Part shown: positions 53,713 to 64,000 of the stretch, in pieces | How the letters are laid out: each line of letters starts with the position of its first letter | Numbering within the stretch: position 1 is the first letter of the stretch | Assembly (NCBI RefSeq): GCF_021155765.1 | Contig: NC_060113.1 | Coordinates: 982,501 to 1,046,500, forward strand | Length of the DNA stretch: 64,000 nucleotides | From: Diprion similis | Lineage: Eukaryota > Arthropoda > Insecta > Hymenoptera > Diprionidae | Direction of reading: 5' to 3' | The notes under the pieces: model-generated | Database searches by the model: none | Told to the model about the DNA's origin: nothing | Seen by the model: only the letters and a program-made list of their open reading frames with translations | Position numbers and translations under genes: made by a program

Positions 53713-54657
53713 TTACTCAATGTATCTTCGCAGGGCGTTACTACGATTCCCTTCCATTGCGCAAGTGGTAAACTTGATAACAAGTGGAGCAGATAATTTG
53801 TAAGCTATTCTAACGAGGGTGACCATGACTGTGTGCGGGAAGAAGCCTGTGGTGTTATCATCCTGGCCAATAGTGTTGATTGCACTCGCGACATAGTTGT
53901 CAGGCGTTGGTACAATCCATCCATTATGTGGTGATTTGAATGTGGTATTAGTCAGGCTTCCGGGAAGGAGACATTGAATGATAATGCCATGTTTCGCGTA
54001 TTCGGCACTCAAATCTTTACTGAATTTCAAAATGTATGCTTTCGATGCGGCAAAAACAGTCAGCATCGGGCTGGGCATAACCGCCGCTGATGCAGCGACA
54101 TTTACTATGACGCCTCTTCCTCGCAGAACCATTTGTGGCAGGAAAATACGACACATGTTTGTAACGACGACTACATTGCACTGGATTATGTTCATGTAGA
54201 TTTTTTCTTTGTGTGGTAAGTCAAGGAAGTACTCAGGGTGTGGGTAGCCCTTACCAAGATTATTGACCAGGATACCCACTTCCATGCCAAATGTTTCTTT
54301 TTCTATCAATTCATAGGCTTGAAGACCTTGTGATAAATCCAGCTCAATTACTTTGGTCCTAACGTTGTAAATGGATTCAATTTCGCTTGCAACAACTTTC
54401 AGCATATCGATTCCTGTTGCGTTTATGAGGACCACGTTTATACCCATTTTGGCAAGCGCTTCGGCGTATGCCTTGCCTAGACCGTGAGAGCATCCAGTTA
54501 CGACACCCCATCTACCCATCGAGTATAAGTCAATCGGCATCCCAGGAGAGAGAAAGCTTTTGTACAACATGTGAATAATCTTGCGTACAAATCGGCATCC
54601 CCAAAATATGATAGTAAAGTAGCCTATTTTCTCGACCAGGGACATGGCTGTGACCAT
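53713..54657 (-). CDS. HSD17B12-like short-chain dehydrogenase homologue, likely catalytically dead
   Basis: One uninterrupted 314-aa frame from ATG 54657 with an N-terminal membrane segment (residues about 10-30) and an SDR domain. The family is the very-long-chain 3-oxoacyl-CoA reductase / 17-beta-hydroxysteroid dehydrogenase 12 group, as shown by GVVTGCSHGLGKAYAEALAK (cofactor loop TGxxxGxG), ILVNNLGKGYPHPEYFLDLP and the overall length. The catalytic YxxxK reads FAASK, so Tyr is Phe. The catalytic Ser region, usually NISS, reads NVAAS. The Lys and cofactor loop remain. Family members reduce 3-ketoacyl-CoA in the ER during fatty acid elongation; this one probably binds NADPH without that activity. 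The lack of introns suggests a retrocopy that has stayed open. Confidence 0.88.
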   Translation of the reverse strand: MVTAMSLVEKIGYFTIIFWGCRFVRKIIHMLYKSFLSPGMPIDLYSMGRWGVVTGCSHGLGKAYAEALAKMGINVVLINATGIDMLKVVASEIESIYNVRTKVIELDLSQGLQAYELIEKETFGMEVGILVNNLGKGYPHPEYFLDLPHKEKIYMNIIQCNVVVVTNMCRIFLPQMVLRGRGVIVNVAASAAVMPSPMLTVFAASKAYILKFSKDLSAEYAKHGIIIQCLLPGSLTNTTFKSPHNGWIVPTPDNYVASAINTIGQDDNTTGFFPHTVMVTLVRIAYKLSAPLVIKFTTCAMEGNRSNALRRYIE

Positions 54658-55644
54658 TCAAGTTATCAGTGGTGCGATGTGAAAGTGTTGATCATAAGCA
54701 TCGATGCCTGCTGTATTTGGCGATGCAGTTTCTGTCATTTTTAGACGTCACTCCAAGCATTTCGGATATTCATTTGAGACATCATCGACGAAATGTTAAT
54801 CTTGAGGTTTAAAAGAGTTTCATCGATTTTTCACAGACAGTGCAATGTGGCAAAACAATTGTCGGTGGTATGATCACAATCATATTATGATCATATTCAT
54901 GCCAACAATGCAAATAAACACGGTATGTATATTTCGTACACCTATTGAAAGTTGCTGCTGAATAAGGAGGATCGCAACATTTATTTTGTAGAAAACAACA
55001 ACATTATACCTCGTTTTCGGACCGCCGAGGAGTGATTATCATAGGTAAACTGAACTAACCTGTCTTTTCGTGAAATGCAAGCTTGATTCAAATATACGCC
55101 TGAGGTAGCGAGCGCGGCAACCAGATATACTTTCTGATAATGATTAGACTGCTTTCGCCTACTTTCGCCTGCCCATAGGCAACTTGCCGTAACTAACCTG
55201 TATCACTAATTTTCAATATGGCTGCCCCCTTGGTACGACGAGCTTGGAACGTGTGCAGCTTGACAGCAAAGTTTGCTTGCTGAAATATTTGCTCGAAAAA
55301 TCCAGAAAATGCATCATGATTTCAAAAGTTTCCTGCTCGGTGCCGTTATACTTCAGAATATCGCAATCAGCACTTCGATTAATGCTACGTTGGATTTTGG
55401 CGTAATTGGGGAAGGATTCCACAGGTGAAGAGGTTACCTATTTAACATGCTCGAGTATGTATAATCGTATTAAATAAAATACATCCGGATGTTGATCTCG
55501 AGAAACTATTCGTCGCATTCACGGGCGTTGAATGTATCTTTTTCAAAACATGCATACCAAACTTGCTTGCAATCTGCACCTCATGTTTTCGTTCGCAAGT
55601 ATAATCACTTGGTCATGAGTAAAACAGAATTTGTACTTCGCCAG
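54658..55644. other. Intergenic, with unresolved PIG-X 5' exon
   Basis: No confident exon. It should contain the SDR promoter and the first exon of PIG-X. The minus-strand frame at 55213-55422 has no recognised domain and begins at a GTG. Confidence 0.4.
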
Positions 55645-56455
55645 AACCTTTGAGTACAAAGTCAGCGTTGATGGCTTAAAGAATCAGCAAGACTGTGCAG
55701 TAGCGCTTCACGTTTTACTACCACCAGCAATTTATGTGAATGTTGACGAAATAGCGGATTTGCAGAGAGTCGGAAAGGTAGTGGATGCTTCACATGATGT
55801 ATTTTCACCCAGCTTTATTTATTATTTATACTTTGCGCCTCTTTTCAGACCCTTGCATGCTCAGTTGGGGAGAGAAATGTAGAATTGTTTGCAGAAAAGG
55901 CAGAGTCTCAAAACGTTACAATATGCAATTTGCACAAAACATGGGAGACTGTCTTAGCCCTGCCGATTCATCAACGCTACCGATTCTCTCAAGAGTATGG
56001 AGGTTACATAGCAATTGACATTCCTCAACCAAAGCTGCTCCTTGGCTGCAAAGAAAGGTTGAAAGATTATCGTGTTTCCAAGATTGATCTCTGCTCACCC
56101 TGTGTTCATTTGGCCCTCAAATGGAGAGAAGTTCCTTTTAAAATGGTAATCAAAATTATTGGATAAATAATTATGATGAGAGTAAAAATAATAACTTCCA
56201 GCTATTTGAGTTCAAGGCATTTTGAGTGTGTATTTGGAGAACTAGGCATTAATTTGTTCCTGAGTCTACCAATGGTACTTTTTTATGTAGAAATTTTCGG
56301 AGAAGGTTTGGCTAATCCCTGTGGGGAACACGACTTACTTGAATTGTGTGTCTTACGTGACTTTGTTGGTGACTGGTCTGGGAGCAGCTGCAGTTCTGCA
56401 AACAATGCTCAGCCTAAGGAGTATCAGCGGTTACCCAAGAATAAAACAGAACTAA
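55645..56455 (+). CDS. PIGX: PIG-X, GPI mannosyltransferase I subunit (5' end missing from the model)
   Basis: Three exons are resolved (about 55645-55777, 55849-56145, 56291-56455). The protein reads EYKVSVDGL, then LLPPAIYVNVDEIADL, LPIHQRYRFSQEYGGYIAID, DLCSPC and VWLIPVGNT, followed by a C-terminal membrane segment (VSYVTLLVTGLGAAAVLQT). The order of LP-x-YV-D-E, LP-H-RY and PVG-then-membrane matches the PIG-X/Pbn1 family, the ER subunit that stabilises PIG-M for adding the first mannose to GPI anchors. The signal peptide and first exon were not found. An ATG at 55615 lies in another frame, so it is not the start unless there is an unrecognised splice or a frameshift. AATAAA follows at 56492. 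Confidence 0.75.
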
Positions 56456-56939
56456 TGATTTGGAGTGCACTGTGAAGTTATTTATTCTGTGAATAAACGA
56501 TGTATACAGTCAATTCTGCGGTTTGTTATGATTCCTAAAATGCCATCCGAGTTTTCTCAGACTGATCGTTCTATATTCTTATGTGAAATAGAGTCACTGT
56601 TGTAAACCAAAGAAATCCGTCAACGTGAGCAGGTAAGTGATAGAATCTGAGTGCATGATAATGGAATAGAATTCCTCTTCACCAATGCTGACCACGCAAG
56701 AATTCCATGTTAAGGTTGAAGTTTTTACTATTCTCGCTTGATATGGGTATGGTGTATACCAATGTCTGGTAGAAACAAAAATTTCCTCTGTACCTGTTCA
56801 GTTGTTGATACTTTATTTAGCTGCCTTCCTCCGGGTCGGGAGTGTTGAATACGTTTCCCTTATTTGAATTTCCAGACAAAAAGGTTTTCACTTCGGACAT
56901 AGCACAAAAAACTCGGAGCATGCTCTGCGAATTATTCCG
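56456..56939. other. Intergenic between PIG-X and the satellite region
   Basis: Contains the PIG-X polyadenylation signal at 56492-56497. Nothing else is recognised. Confidence 0.6.
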
Positions 56940-57264
56940 GTCAAAAATAACTGGTTTTCAGATAATGCTGAAATCAATTTATTGATGCAGTATATTGACG
57001 TTATTTTGCAAAGAAATAAATTACGCGCAGTCCCGCTATGCTGCGAGCAACGGATCTGATGTAACAGCCGAAAAACGAAACGTTCGTTTCGTGATTTTCC
57101 TACTGCCGATCTTTTGTTCGTAATTCCTCTGCTGATGGTCCTACGACTTTTTTGCGGTATTTTCTAAGTTCTTGGGCGTCCATTTGATCCAGAAAGGGTC
57201 ATACAAATCAATTCCGAGACGAGAAATTCTCGACTCAGAAATTGACCAAAAAAGTGAGGCTAAC
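56940..57264. repeat. Diverged satellite monomer left of the retrotransposon
   Basis: From about 56940 the sequence is a degraded copy of the satellite unit found at 60816-64000. It shares GCGCAGTCCC-TATGCTGCGA, GAGCAACGGATC, CTGCTG-TGGTC-TACG, AGAAAGGGTCATACAAATC and AGTGAGGCTAAC. It has an extra stretch of about 30 bases near 57085-57120. It ends at CTAAC (57260-57264), where the retrotransposon begins. Confidence 0.8.
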
Positions 57265-60200
57265 CTCCAAAAACGACCAAAATATACATAAATGAAGCTC
57301 TAACAATCGCAAATAAATCTCTCCTGTATCACACAAAATCTTTCGCGCACGAAAATAATTATAAATTTGTGTGGGTGAAAGACGGTAAAATCTTTCTTAG
57401 GGAAACAGAAGAAAGTAGAATTATTAGGATTGACTCATTGACTCTACTCCAAAAACAACGATCGATAAATGCAGTATCATCGGAAACATAATATATCGAA
57501 GTAAAAGACTAAAAGAACAACAACATGGATAACTGGATCACACATATAGAGAATCACGAAGAAATTGGTACGAAAACATACAACACTGACTACCTAAACA
57601 TATACGACGAAACCGATAGTCTGAAACAACAGCTCACAGAGAAAAACGAACTCACCATATTCCAGATGAACATTAGAAGCATTAGACGACACGCCGACGA
57701 ACTCGTTATACTCATGCAGCAACTACAAGTAAAACTGGACATTATCATACTTACAGAAAGCTGGATGGACAAATATGAAGAACATATCAAAGACGGAGAT
57801 TACACAACCTTCTGGACAGGAAACAAAATCTCCGACAGAGATGGAATTGTAATTCTGGTAAAAAAAGGGCTACAAGCTAAGAAGGGTGTATGCCAGATTG
57901 AAGCGGCTAATGTGATCAAACTCCAAATACGCACAGAGAAGGAAGAGTTCGTGATTTATGCGATTTACAGGTCGCCTTCAGGCAAGGTAGATGAGTTTCT
58001 AAAAAGCCTCAATGAAGAAATGGAAAAAGAAACATCAAACAACATTATACTTGCTGGAGACGTTAACATTGACACCCTAGATCGGATCAGATCCAAGGAA
58101 AAAGAGAACTACTTGAACATAATGTACAACCACGAATTTATATCCTGCATAAATGTTCCAACTCGGGTTACAGACAACAACAGCACATGTATCGACCACA
58201 TCTTCGTTAAACAAAAACATGCCAAAAACGTCAAAGCAAGTGTCATCCAAACTAACATAACAGATCACTTCTCGACGATGATACAAATGAAGACCGTCAA
58301 AGCAGTGCAACCGGATATAATTGAAATAAAAAAAATCGACTACAACAAAACCAGGGAATCTCTGGGGAGAGAAGAATGGCAAGAAGTGACAACACAAACT
58401 GATGTCAATAAAGCTACGGAAGCCCTGATTAAAATAATAAAATGGACAATCAATGAAGCAACAAATACCAAGACCATAATAACAAACACAAAATGGAAAA
58501 AAATAAAACCATGGATCACACAAGGCATAATCACATCTATTAGAAAGAGGGACGAGATGGCGAGAAAGCTTCGGAGAAACAAAAACGACACCGTACAAAA
58601 AGAAGAATACAGGATATACAGGAACAGTCTCACAAGACTTATAAAAGCAACAAAAAACTCTTATTACAGTAAGCAAATAGAAAAAGCAGGCAATGACCAG
58701 AAGAGGATCTGGCAAGTAATCAACGAAAATCGATATGAAAAAGTGGATAGAAACAAGGAACGTGTATATACAATAAAAATAGGAGAAACGAAAATAACCG
58801 ACCCTAAACAAATTGCCAACAGCTTTAACGAGTTTTACATCAGTATGGGTAAGAATCTCGCCAAAAAAATCCCAAAAACCAAGATGAGAAACACAAAAAA
58901 CGAAATAAACATAAAGGACTCAATATTCCTGACACCAATATACGAAGCAGAAATAAAAAAACACATAATGGAGCAGAAAAACAGTGCATCCACGGGACAT
59001 GACAACATTAAAGCCGAATTTCTCAAACACAATGTAGAATACCTTACAAAACCCCTAGAATACATATTCAATCTTAGTATAGAAAAAGGAATATTTCCGA
59101 TACACTTTAAGACAAACACCATAACGACTATATATAAGACAGGGGATAAAATGGACATGGCCAACTATAGGCCCATAGCTATCACCAGTGCGATAGGAAA
59201 GCTCCTTGAGAAATGTATGAAAACTAGGCTGATAAAACACATGGACAAGCACAACATCATTTCAGTAAATCAATATGGATTCAGACAAAATTGCAGCACA
59301 CAGGATGCGATCTACTCACTAACAAAGTACATATACGGGAAGATAGACAAAAAGAAGAAAATAGTAGGAGTGTATCTAGACCTAGCGAAAGCTTTCGACA
59401 CGGTGCCACATCAAAGACTGTTGGAGAAAATGAAAGCAATAGGGATCAGGGGCATCTCTCTGCGATGGTTCGGAAGCTACCTGACAGAAAGAACGCAACA
59501 AGTAAAACTAGGAACATCATACAGTGAACGAAAAATTACGGAATGCGGAATACCCCAAGGGACTGTCCTATCGGCAATCTTGTTTAACGTATATGTTAAT
59601 GATATATGCAACATGAAAATGTCATCGAAAATATTAGCATACGCCGACGACACTGTCATATTGACTGCAAAGGATACGTGGAAAGAAGCCTTTGAAACAG
59701 CAAACCAAGACCTGAATGCAGTATATGAATATCTTAACGAACACCTACTATCCCTGAATGAGAAAAAAACCAAATATATGACATACGCATCCAGCAAAAT
59801 AGGAGAAGAAACAAGAGGACCGGAATTTTCAATTAAACTACATAGATGCGATACAACAAACAAGAAATGTACGTATGAAGAAATTGAAAAGACAGAAGAA
59901 ATGAAGTACCTAGGAATAATCATTGACCAAAAACTAACATGGAAGACACATATACTTCAAACATCGGCAAGAATCCGAAAACTGATACACACCTTCATCA
60001 ATTTACAAAATATGGTAGACAAAACAACAATGAAAAGAGTATACTATAGTCTCGTGAACTCCGTACTAGAATACGGTATAATAGGCTGGGGTGGAACATA
60101 CAGCAAACATCTGAAACCACTGGAAATAACTCAGAAGCTAATCCTAAGAATAGCGTACAAGAAGGATAGAAAATACTCTACCGAGAAATTATATGAAGAA

Positions 60201-60815
60201 ACGGGACTACTGGACATTAGACAAACTTACATGAAGGCTGCAGCAATAAAGATTCATAAATCGAACTTAACGGACGAAGAATACCAGATCGTACACGCGC
60301 ATGATACAAGGGCAAGAGTCAACAAAGAGGTAACAAACCTGAAAACATACACAACGAAAGGACAACACCAAGCTGACTACATAGGCCGAAAAATATATAA
60401 CGAACTCGATAACGAAATGAGGAAACAACCAACACTCAGATTCAAAAAAAACATGAAACAATGGATTTTCAGCAGAGGAAGAGAATACTTCAACAAAATT
60501 ACAAGCCAGGAATGAAACAGATAAGACCTACAAATCAGAACACAGGACGGACAACACAAACAAAATAAGGAAAATAAGTAAGCCGAACCCTTGACACCCT
60601 ACGCACAAGTTTCCGAACTTATGTGGGGAAGGGCGACGCACTCTACATGGAGGTACACATCGTAGAATATAAGTTAATTTTCACGCAGACAGAAATGAAA
60701 AAAAAAAAAAAAAAACATTATATAAAATTACAAGTATAACTATGTAGCGTATTTTTTGAAAAATGTATTGTGTTCACCGAAATGGGAGATATCCAATAAA
60801 CTAAACTAAACTAAA
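57265..60815 (+). mobile_element. Non-LTR retrotransposon (CR1/L2-like group) inserted in satellite DNA
   Basis: The element has about 260 bases of 5' UTR, one long ORF and about 300 bases of 3' UTR with an A-rich run near 60698-60715. It ends in tandem CTAAA units (60797-60815). The sequence on both sides is the same satellite. CTAAC occurs at 57260-57264 on the left and at 60816-60820 on the right, consistent with a 5-base target duplication or with microhomology to the tail. Placement in the CR1/L2 group rests on the RT motif style and the short-repeat tail; a related clade is possible. Confidence 0.85.
57525..60515 (+). CDS. Retrotransposon endonuclease-reverse transcriptase ORF, intact, 996 aa
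   Basis: A single uninterrupted frame. Residues about 40-265 form an APE-type endonuclease (FQMNIRSI, IILTESWMD, AIYRSPSG, AGDVNIDT, CIDHIFV, TDHFS). A linker follows. The reverse transcriptase at about 480-800 has YRPIAITSAIGKLLEKC, QYGFRQNCSTQDA, GVYLDLAKAFDTVPH, CGIPQGTVLSAILFNVYVND and the catalytic YADD. The C-terminal 200 residues carry the usual thumb-like region with ITQKLILRIAYKK. It should nick target DNA and prime cDNA synthesis there. No ORF1 is present before it, so the element is 5' truncated, relies on another copy, or belongs to a one-ORF lineage. Absence of stops or frameshifts suggests recent insertion. Confidence 0.95.
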   Translation: MDNWITHIENHEEIGTKTYNTDYLNIYDETDSLKQQLTEKNELTIFQMNIRSIRRHADELVILMQQLQVKLDIIILTESWMDKYEEHIKDGDYTTFWTGNKISDRDGIVILVKKGLQAKKGVCQIEAANVIKLQIRTEKEEFVIYAIYRSPSGKVDEFLKSLNEEMEKETSNNIILAGDVNIDTLDRIRSKEKENYLNIMYNHEFISCINVPTRVTDNNSTCIDHIFVKQKHAKNVKASVIQTNITDHFSTMIQMKTVKAVQPDIIEIKKIDYNKTRESLGREEWQEVTTQTDVNKATEALIKIIKWTINEATNTKTIITNTKWKKIKPWITQGIITSIRKRDEMARKLRRNKNDTVQKEEYRIYRNSLTRLIKATKNSYYSKQIEKAGNDQKRIWQVINENRYEKVDRNKERVYTIKIGETKITDPKQIANSFNEFYISMGKNLAKKIPKTKMRNTKNEINIKDSIFLTPIYEAEIKKHIMEQKNSASTGHDNIKAEFLKHNVEYLTKPLEYIFNLSIEKGIFPIHFKTNTITTIYKTGDKMDMANYRPIAITSAIGKLLEKCMKTRLIKHMDKHNIISVNQYGFRQNCSTQDAIYSLTKYIYGKIDKKKKIVGVYLDLAKAFDTVPHQRLLEKMKAIGIRGISLRWFGSYLTERTQQVKLGTSYSERKITECGIPQGTVLSAILFNVYVNDICNMKMSSKILAYADDTVILTAKDTWKEAFETANQDLNAVYEYLNEHLLSLNEKKTKYMTYASSKIGEETRGPEFSIKLHRCDTTNKKCTYEEIEKTEEMKYLGIIIDQKLTWKTHILQTSARIRKLIHTFINLQNMVDKTTMKRVYYSLVNSVLEYGIIGWGGTYSKHLKPLEITQKLILRIAYKKDRKYSTEKLYEETGLLDIRQTYMKAAAIKIHKSNLTDEEYQIVHAHDTRARVNKEVTNLKTYTTKGQHQADYIGRKIYNELDNEMRKQPTLRFKKNMKQWIFSRGREYFNKITSQE

Positions 60816-63800
60816 CTAACCCCTTTGCATTTTGAACGAAAATTTCGACGACTTTGAAAAGTGCTGCGATTAATTCTTGAGGGCACTATTCCGACGTAGT
60901 TTTGCCAGAGAAATCGATCAAGCGCAGTCCCAATACGCTGCGAGCAACGGATCAAAAGTTACAGCCAAAAAACTGCAGATTTCCATCGTCATTTACCTGC
61001 TGTTGGTCGTACGCTTTTTTTAATGTGTTTTTTGAGTTCCTGGGGTTCCAATTAGCCACGAAACGGTCATACAAATCAATTCGGAGACCAAAAATTTTCG
61101 GCTTCAAAAATCGCAAAAAAAGTAAGGCCTTTGGATTTTTGGCGAAAATTTCGACGACTTTGAAAAGTGCTGCAATTAATTCTTGAGGGCACTATTCCGC
61201 CGTAATTTTGAGGGAGAAATCGATTCAGCGCAGTCCCAATACGCTCCGAGCAACGGATCAAAAGTTACAGCCAAAAAACTGCAGATTTCCATCGTCATTT
61301 CCCTGCTGTTGGTCGTACGCTTTTTTGAATGTGTTTTTTGAGTTCCTGGGGTTCCAATTAGCCAAGAAACGGTCATACAAATCAATTCGGAGACCAAAAA
61401 TTTTCGGCTCCAAAAATCGCAAAAAAAGTAAGGCTAACCCCTTTGGATTTTTGGCGAAAATTTCGACCACTTTGAAAAGTGCTGCAATTGATTCTTTAGG
61501 GCACTATTCCGCCGTAATTTTGCGAGAGAAATCGATTGAGCGCAGTCCCAATACGCTCCGAGCAACGGATCAAAAGTTACAGCCAAAAAACTGCAGATTT
61601 CCATCGTCATTTCCCTGCTGTTGGTCGTACGCTTTTTTGAATGTGTTTTTTGAGTTCCTGGGGTTCCAATTAGCCAAGAAACGGTCATACAAATCAATTC
61701 GGAGACCAAAAATTTTCGTCTCTAAAAATCGCAAAAAAAGTAAGGCTAACCCCTTTGGATTTTCGGCGAAAATTTCGACGACTTTGAAAAGTGCTGCAAT
61801 TAATTCTTTGGGGCACTATTCCGCCGTAATTTTGCGAGAGGAATCGATTAAGCGCAGTCCCAATACGCTGCGAGCAACGGATCAAAAGTTACAGGCGAAA
61901 AACTGCTTATTTTTGTCCTCATTTCTCTGCTGTTGGTCCTACGCTCTTTTTCGTGTGTTTTTTGAGTTCCTGGGGGTCGATTTACTCCGGAAAGGGTCAT
62001 ACAAATCGATTCCAAGACAAAAGATTTTTCGGCCAAAAAAAATCCAAGGCTAACCCCTTTGCATTTTTGGTGAAAATTTCGACGACTGTGAAAAGTGCTG
62101 CAATTAATTCTTTCGGGCACTATTCCGACGTAATTTTGCGAGAGGAATCGATTAAGCGCAGTCCCAATACGCTGCGAGCAACGGATCAAAAGTTACAGGC
62201 GAAAAACTGCTTATTTTCGTCCTCATTTCTCTGCTGTTGGTCCTACGCTCTTTTTCGTGTGTTTTTTGAGTTCCTGGGGGTCGATTTACTCCGGAAAGGG
62301 TCATACAAATCGATTCCAAGAAAAAAGATTTTTCGGCCAAAAAAAATCCAAGGCTAACCCCTTTGCATTTTTGGTGAAAATTTCGTCGACTTTGAAAAGT
62401 GCTGCAATTAATTCTTTCAGGCACTATTCCGACGTAATTTTGCGAGAGGAATCGATTAGGCGCAGTCCCAATACGCTGCGAGCAACGGATCAAGAGTTAC
62501 AGGCGAAAAACTGCTTATTTTCGTCCTCATTTCTCTGCTGTTGGTCCTACGGTCTTTTTCGTGTGTTTTTTGAGTTCCTAGGGGTCGATTTACTCCGGAA
62601 AGGGTCATACAAATCGATTCCAAGACAAAAGATTTTTCGGCCAAAAAAAATCCAAGGCTAACCCTTCTGCATTTTTGGTAAAAATTTCGACGACTTTGAA
62701 AAGTGCTGCAATTAATTCTTTCAGGCACTATTCCGACGTAATTTTGCGAGAGGAATCGATTAAGCGCAGTCCCAATACGCTGCGAGCAACGGATCAAAAG
62801 TTACAGGCGAAAAACTGCTTATTTTTGTCCTCATTTCTCTGCTGTTGGTCCTACGCTCTTTTTCGTGTGTTTTTTGAGTTCCTGGGGGTCGATTTACTCC
62901 GGAAAGGGTCATACAAATCGATTCCAAGACAAAAGATTTTTCGGCCAAAAAAAATCCAAGGCTAACCCCTTTGCATTTTTGGTGAAAATTTCGACGACTT
63001 TGAAAAGTGCTGCAATTAATTCTTTCGGGCACTATTCCGACGTAATTTTGCGAGAGGAATCGATTAAGCGCAGTCCCAATACGCTGCGAGCAACGGATCA
63101 AAAGTTACAGGCGAAAGACTGCTTATTTTCGTCCTCATTTCTCTGCTGTTGGTCCTACGGTCTTTTTCGTGTGTTTTTTGAGTTCCCAGGGGTCGATTTA
63201 CTCCGGAAAGGGTCATACAAATCGATTTCAAGACAAAAGATTTTTCGGCCAAAAAAAATCCAAGGCTAACCCCTTTGCATTTTTGGTAAAAATTTCGACG
63301 ACTTTGAAAAGTGCTGCAATTAATTCTTTCAGGCACTATTCCGACGTAATTTTGCGAGAGGAATCAATTAAGCGCAGTCCCAATACGCTGCGAGCAACGG
63401 ATCAAAAGTTACAGGCAAAAAACTGCTTATTTTCGTCCTCATTTCTCTGCTGTTGGTCCGACGCTCTTTTTCGTGTGTTTTTTGAGTTCCTGGGGGTCGA
63501 TTTACTCCGGAAAGGGTCATACAAATCGATTCCAAGAAAAAAGATTTTTCGGCCAAAAAAAATCCAAGGCTAACCCTTCTGCATTTTTGGTAAAAATTTC
63601 GACGACTTTGAAAAGTGCTGCAATTAATTCTTTCAGGCACTATTCCGACGTAATTTTGCGAGAGGAATCGATTAAGCGCAGTCCCAATACGCTGCGAGCA
63701 ACGGATCAAGAGTTGCAGGCGAAAAACTGCTTATTTTCGTCCTCATTTCTCTGCTGTTGGTCCTACGGTCTTTTTCGTGTGTTTTTTGAGTTCCTTGGGG

Positions 63801-64000
63801 TCGATTTACTCCGGAAAGGGTCATACAAATCGATTCCAAGACAAAAGATTTTTCGGCTAAAAAAAATCCAAGGCTAACCCTTCTGCATTTTTGGTAAAAA
63901 TTTCGACGACTTTGAAAAGTGCTGCAATTAATTCTTTCAGGCACTATTCCGACGTAATTTTGCGAGAGGAATCGATTAAGCGCAGTCCCAATACGCTGCG
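60816..64000. repeat. Tandem satellite array, 304-312 bp monomers
   Basis: The landmark GCGCAGTCCCAATACGC recurs at 60922, 61228, 61540, 61852, 62156, 62460, 62764, 63068, 63372, 63676 and 63980. Spacings are 306, 312, 312 and then seven times 304. The first monomers (to about 61850) read CTGCAGATTTCCATCGTC where later ones read CTGCTTATTTTCGTCC, so there are two monomer classes. From 62156 the variants CTACGCTC and CTACGGTC (one unit reads CGACGCTC) alternate. The array continues past the window. Frames of about 134 codons on both strands repeat with each monomer and are not genes. Confidence 0.97.

Noticed and set aside
55213-55422. 69-codon minus-strand frame upstream of PIG-X
   Set aside because: It starts with GTG, has no recognised domain and shows no convincing splice context. 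It could be part of an unknown exon but cannot be supported.
58077-58811. 244-codon minus-strand frame inside the retrotransposon
   Set aside because: It is antisense to the endonuclease/RT ORF and is cysteine/phenylalanine-rich as expected from A-rich coding sequence read backwards.
60902-63944. Repeated 113-281 aa open frames on both strands of the satellite
   Set aside because: They recur once per monomer, follow the 304-base period, which is not a multiple of three, and change frame between units. They are products of the repeat, not genes.
60816-64000. CENP-B-box-like motif in the satellite
   Set aside because: No 17-base match to the CENP-B consensus was found; only TTCG cores occur.

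Overview
This is an AT-rich, intron-bearing animal nuclear sequence. The gene families, short GT-AG introns and the type of non-LTR element point to an insect. Hymenoptera is possible, but that is an inference and the species cannot be named from the sequence. Gene models were built by hand from splice signals and reading-frame continuity. For Chk2, Gart, Sec62, CREB, the serine protease homologue, the 1275-residue protein and the 541-residue membrane protein, the exon lengths add up to an intact frame.

Left part (1-17.7 kb). A noncoding flank is followed by a catalytically dead serine protease homologue (+), Chk2/loki kinase (+), a divergent succinate dehydrogenase iron-sulfur subunit (-), a small unassigned ORF (+), the trifunctional purine enzyme Gart (+, 16 exons, 1009 aa, one GC-AG intron) and Sec62 (+). 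A foldback MITE-like element lies between Chk2 and the SdhB-like gene.

Middle (17.7-46.9 kb). A gene-poor stretch rich in microsatellites and foldback repeats leads into an eight-exon gene for a 1275-aa, probably disordered, unrecognised protein (27772-35196, +). Two copies of one dispersed foldback repeat lie just upstream of this gene and inside its second intron. Then comes the CREB transcription factor gene (-, 301 aa, KID and bZIP, an in-frame 90-nt exon that could be a cassette), with perfect CRE palindromes upstream of its 5' end.

Right part (46.9-64 kb). Allantoinase (-), a LanC-like protein (-), a Ser/Thr-rich single-pass membrane protein of unknown function (+), a single-exon SDR reductase homologue that has lost its catalytic Tyr and probably Ser (-), and PIG-X of GPI-anchor synthesis (+, 5' end unresolved). 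After that the window enters a satellite array of 304-312 bp monomers. A full-length-ORF non-LTR retrotransposon (996 aa, endonuclease plus reverse transcriptase) sits at its edge, inserted at a CTAAC motif that recurs in the monomers and matches the element's own CTAAA tail. The array runs off the right end of the window and shows two monomer classes and a dimeric pattern.

Most genes are housekeeping genes and are not functionally linked. The most interesting items are the two pseudoenzymes, the CREB promoter CREs, the satellite/retrotransposon junction and the unrecognised proteins.
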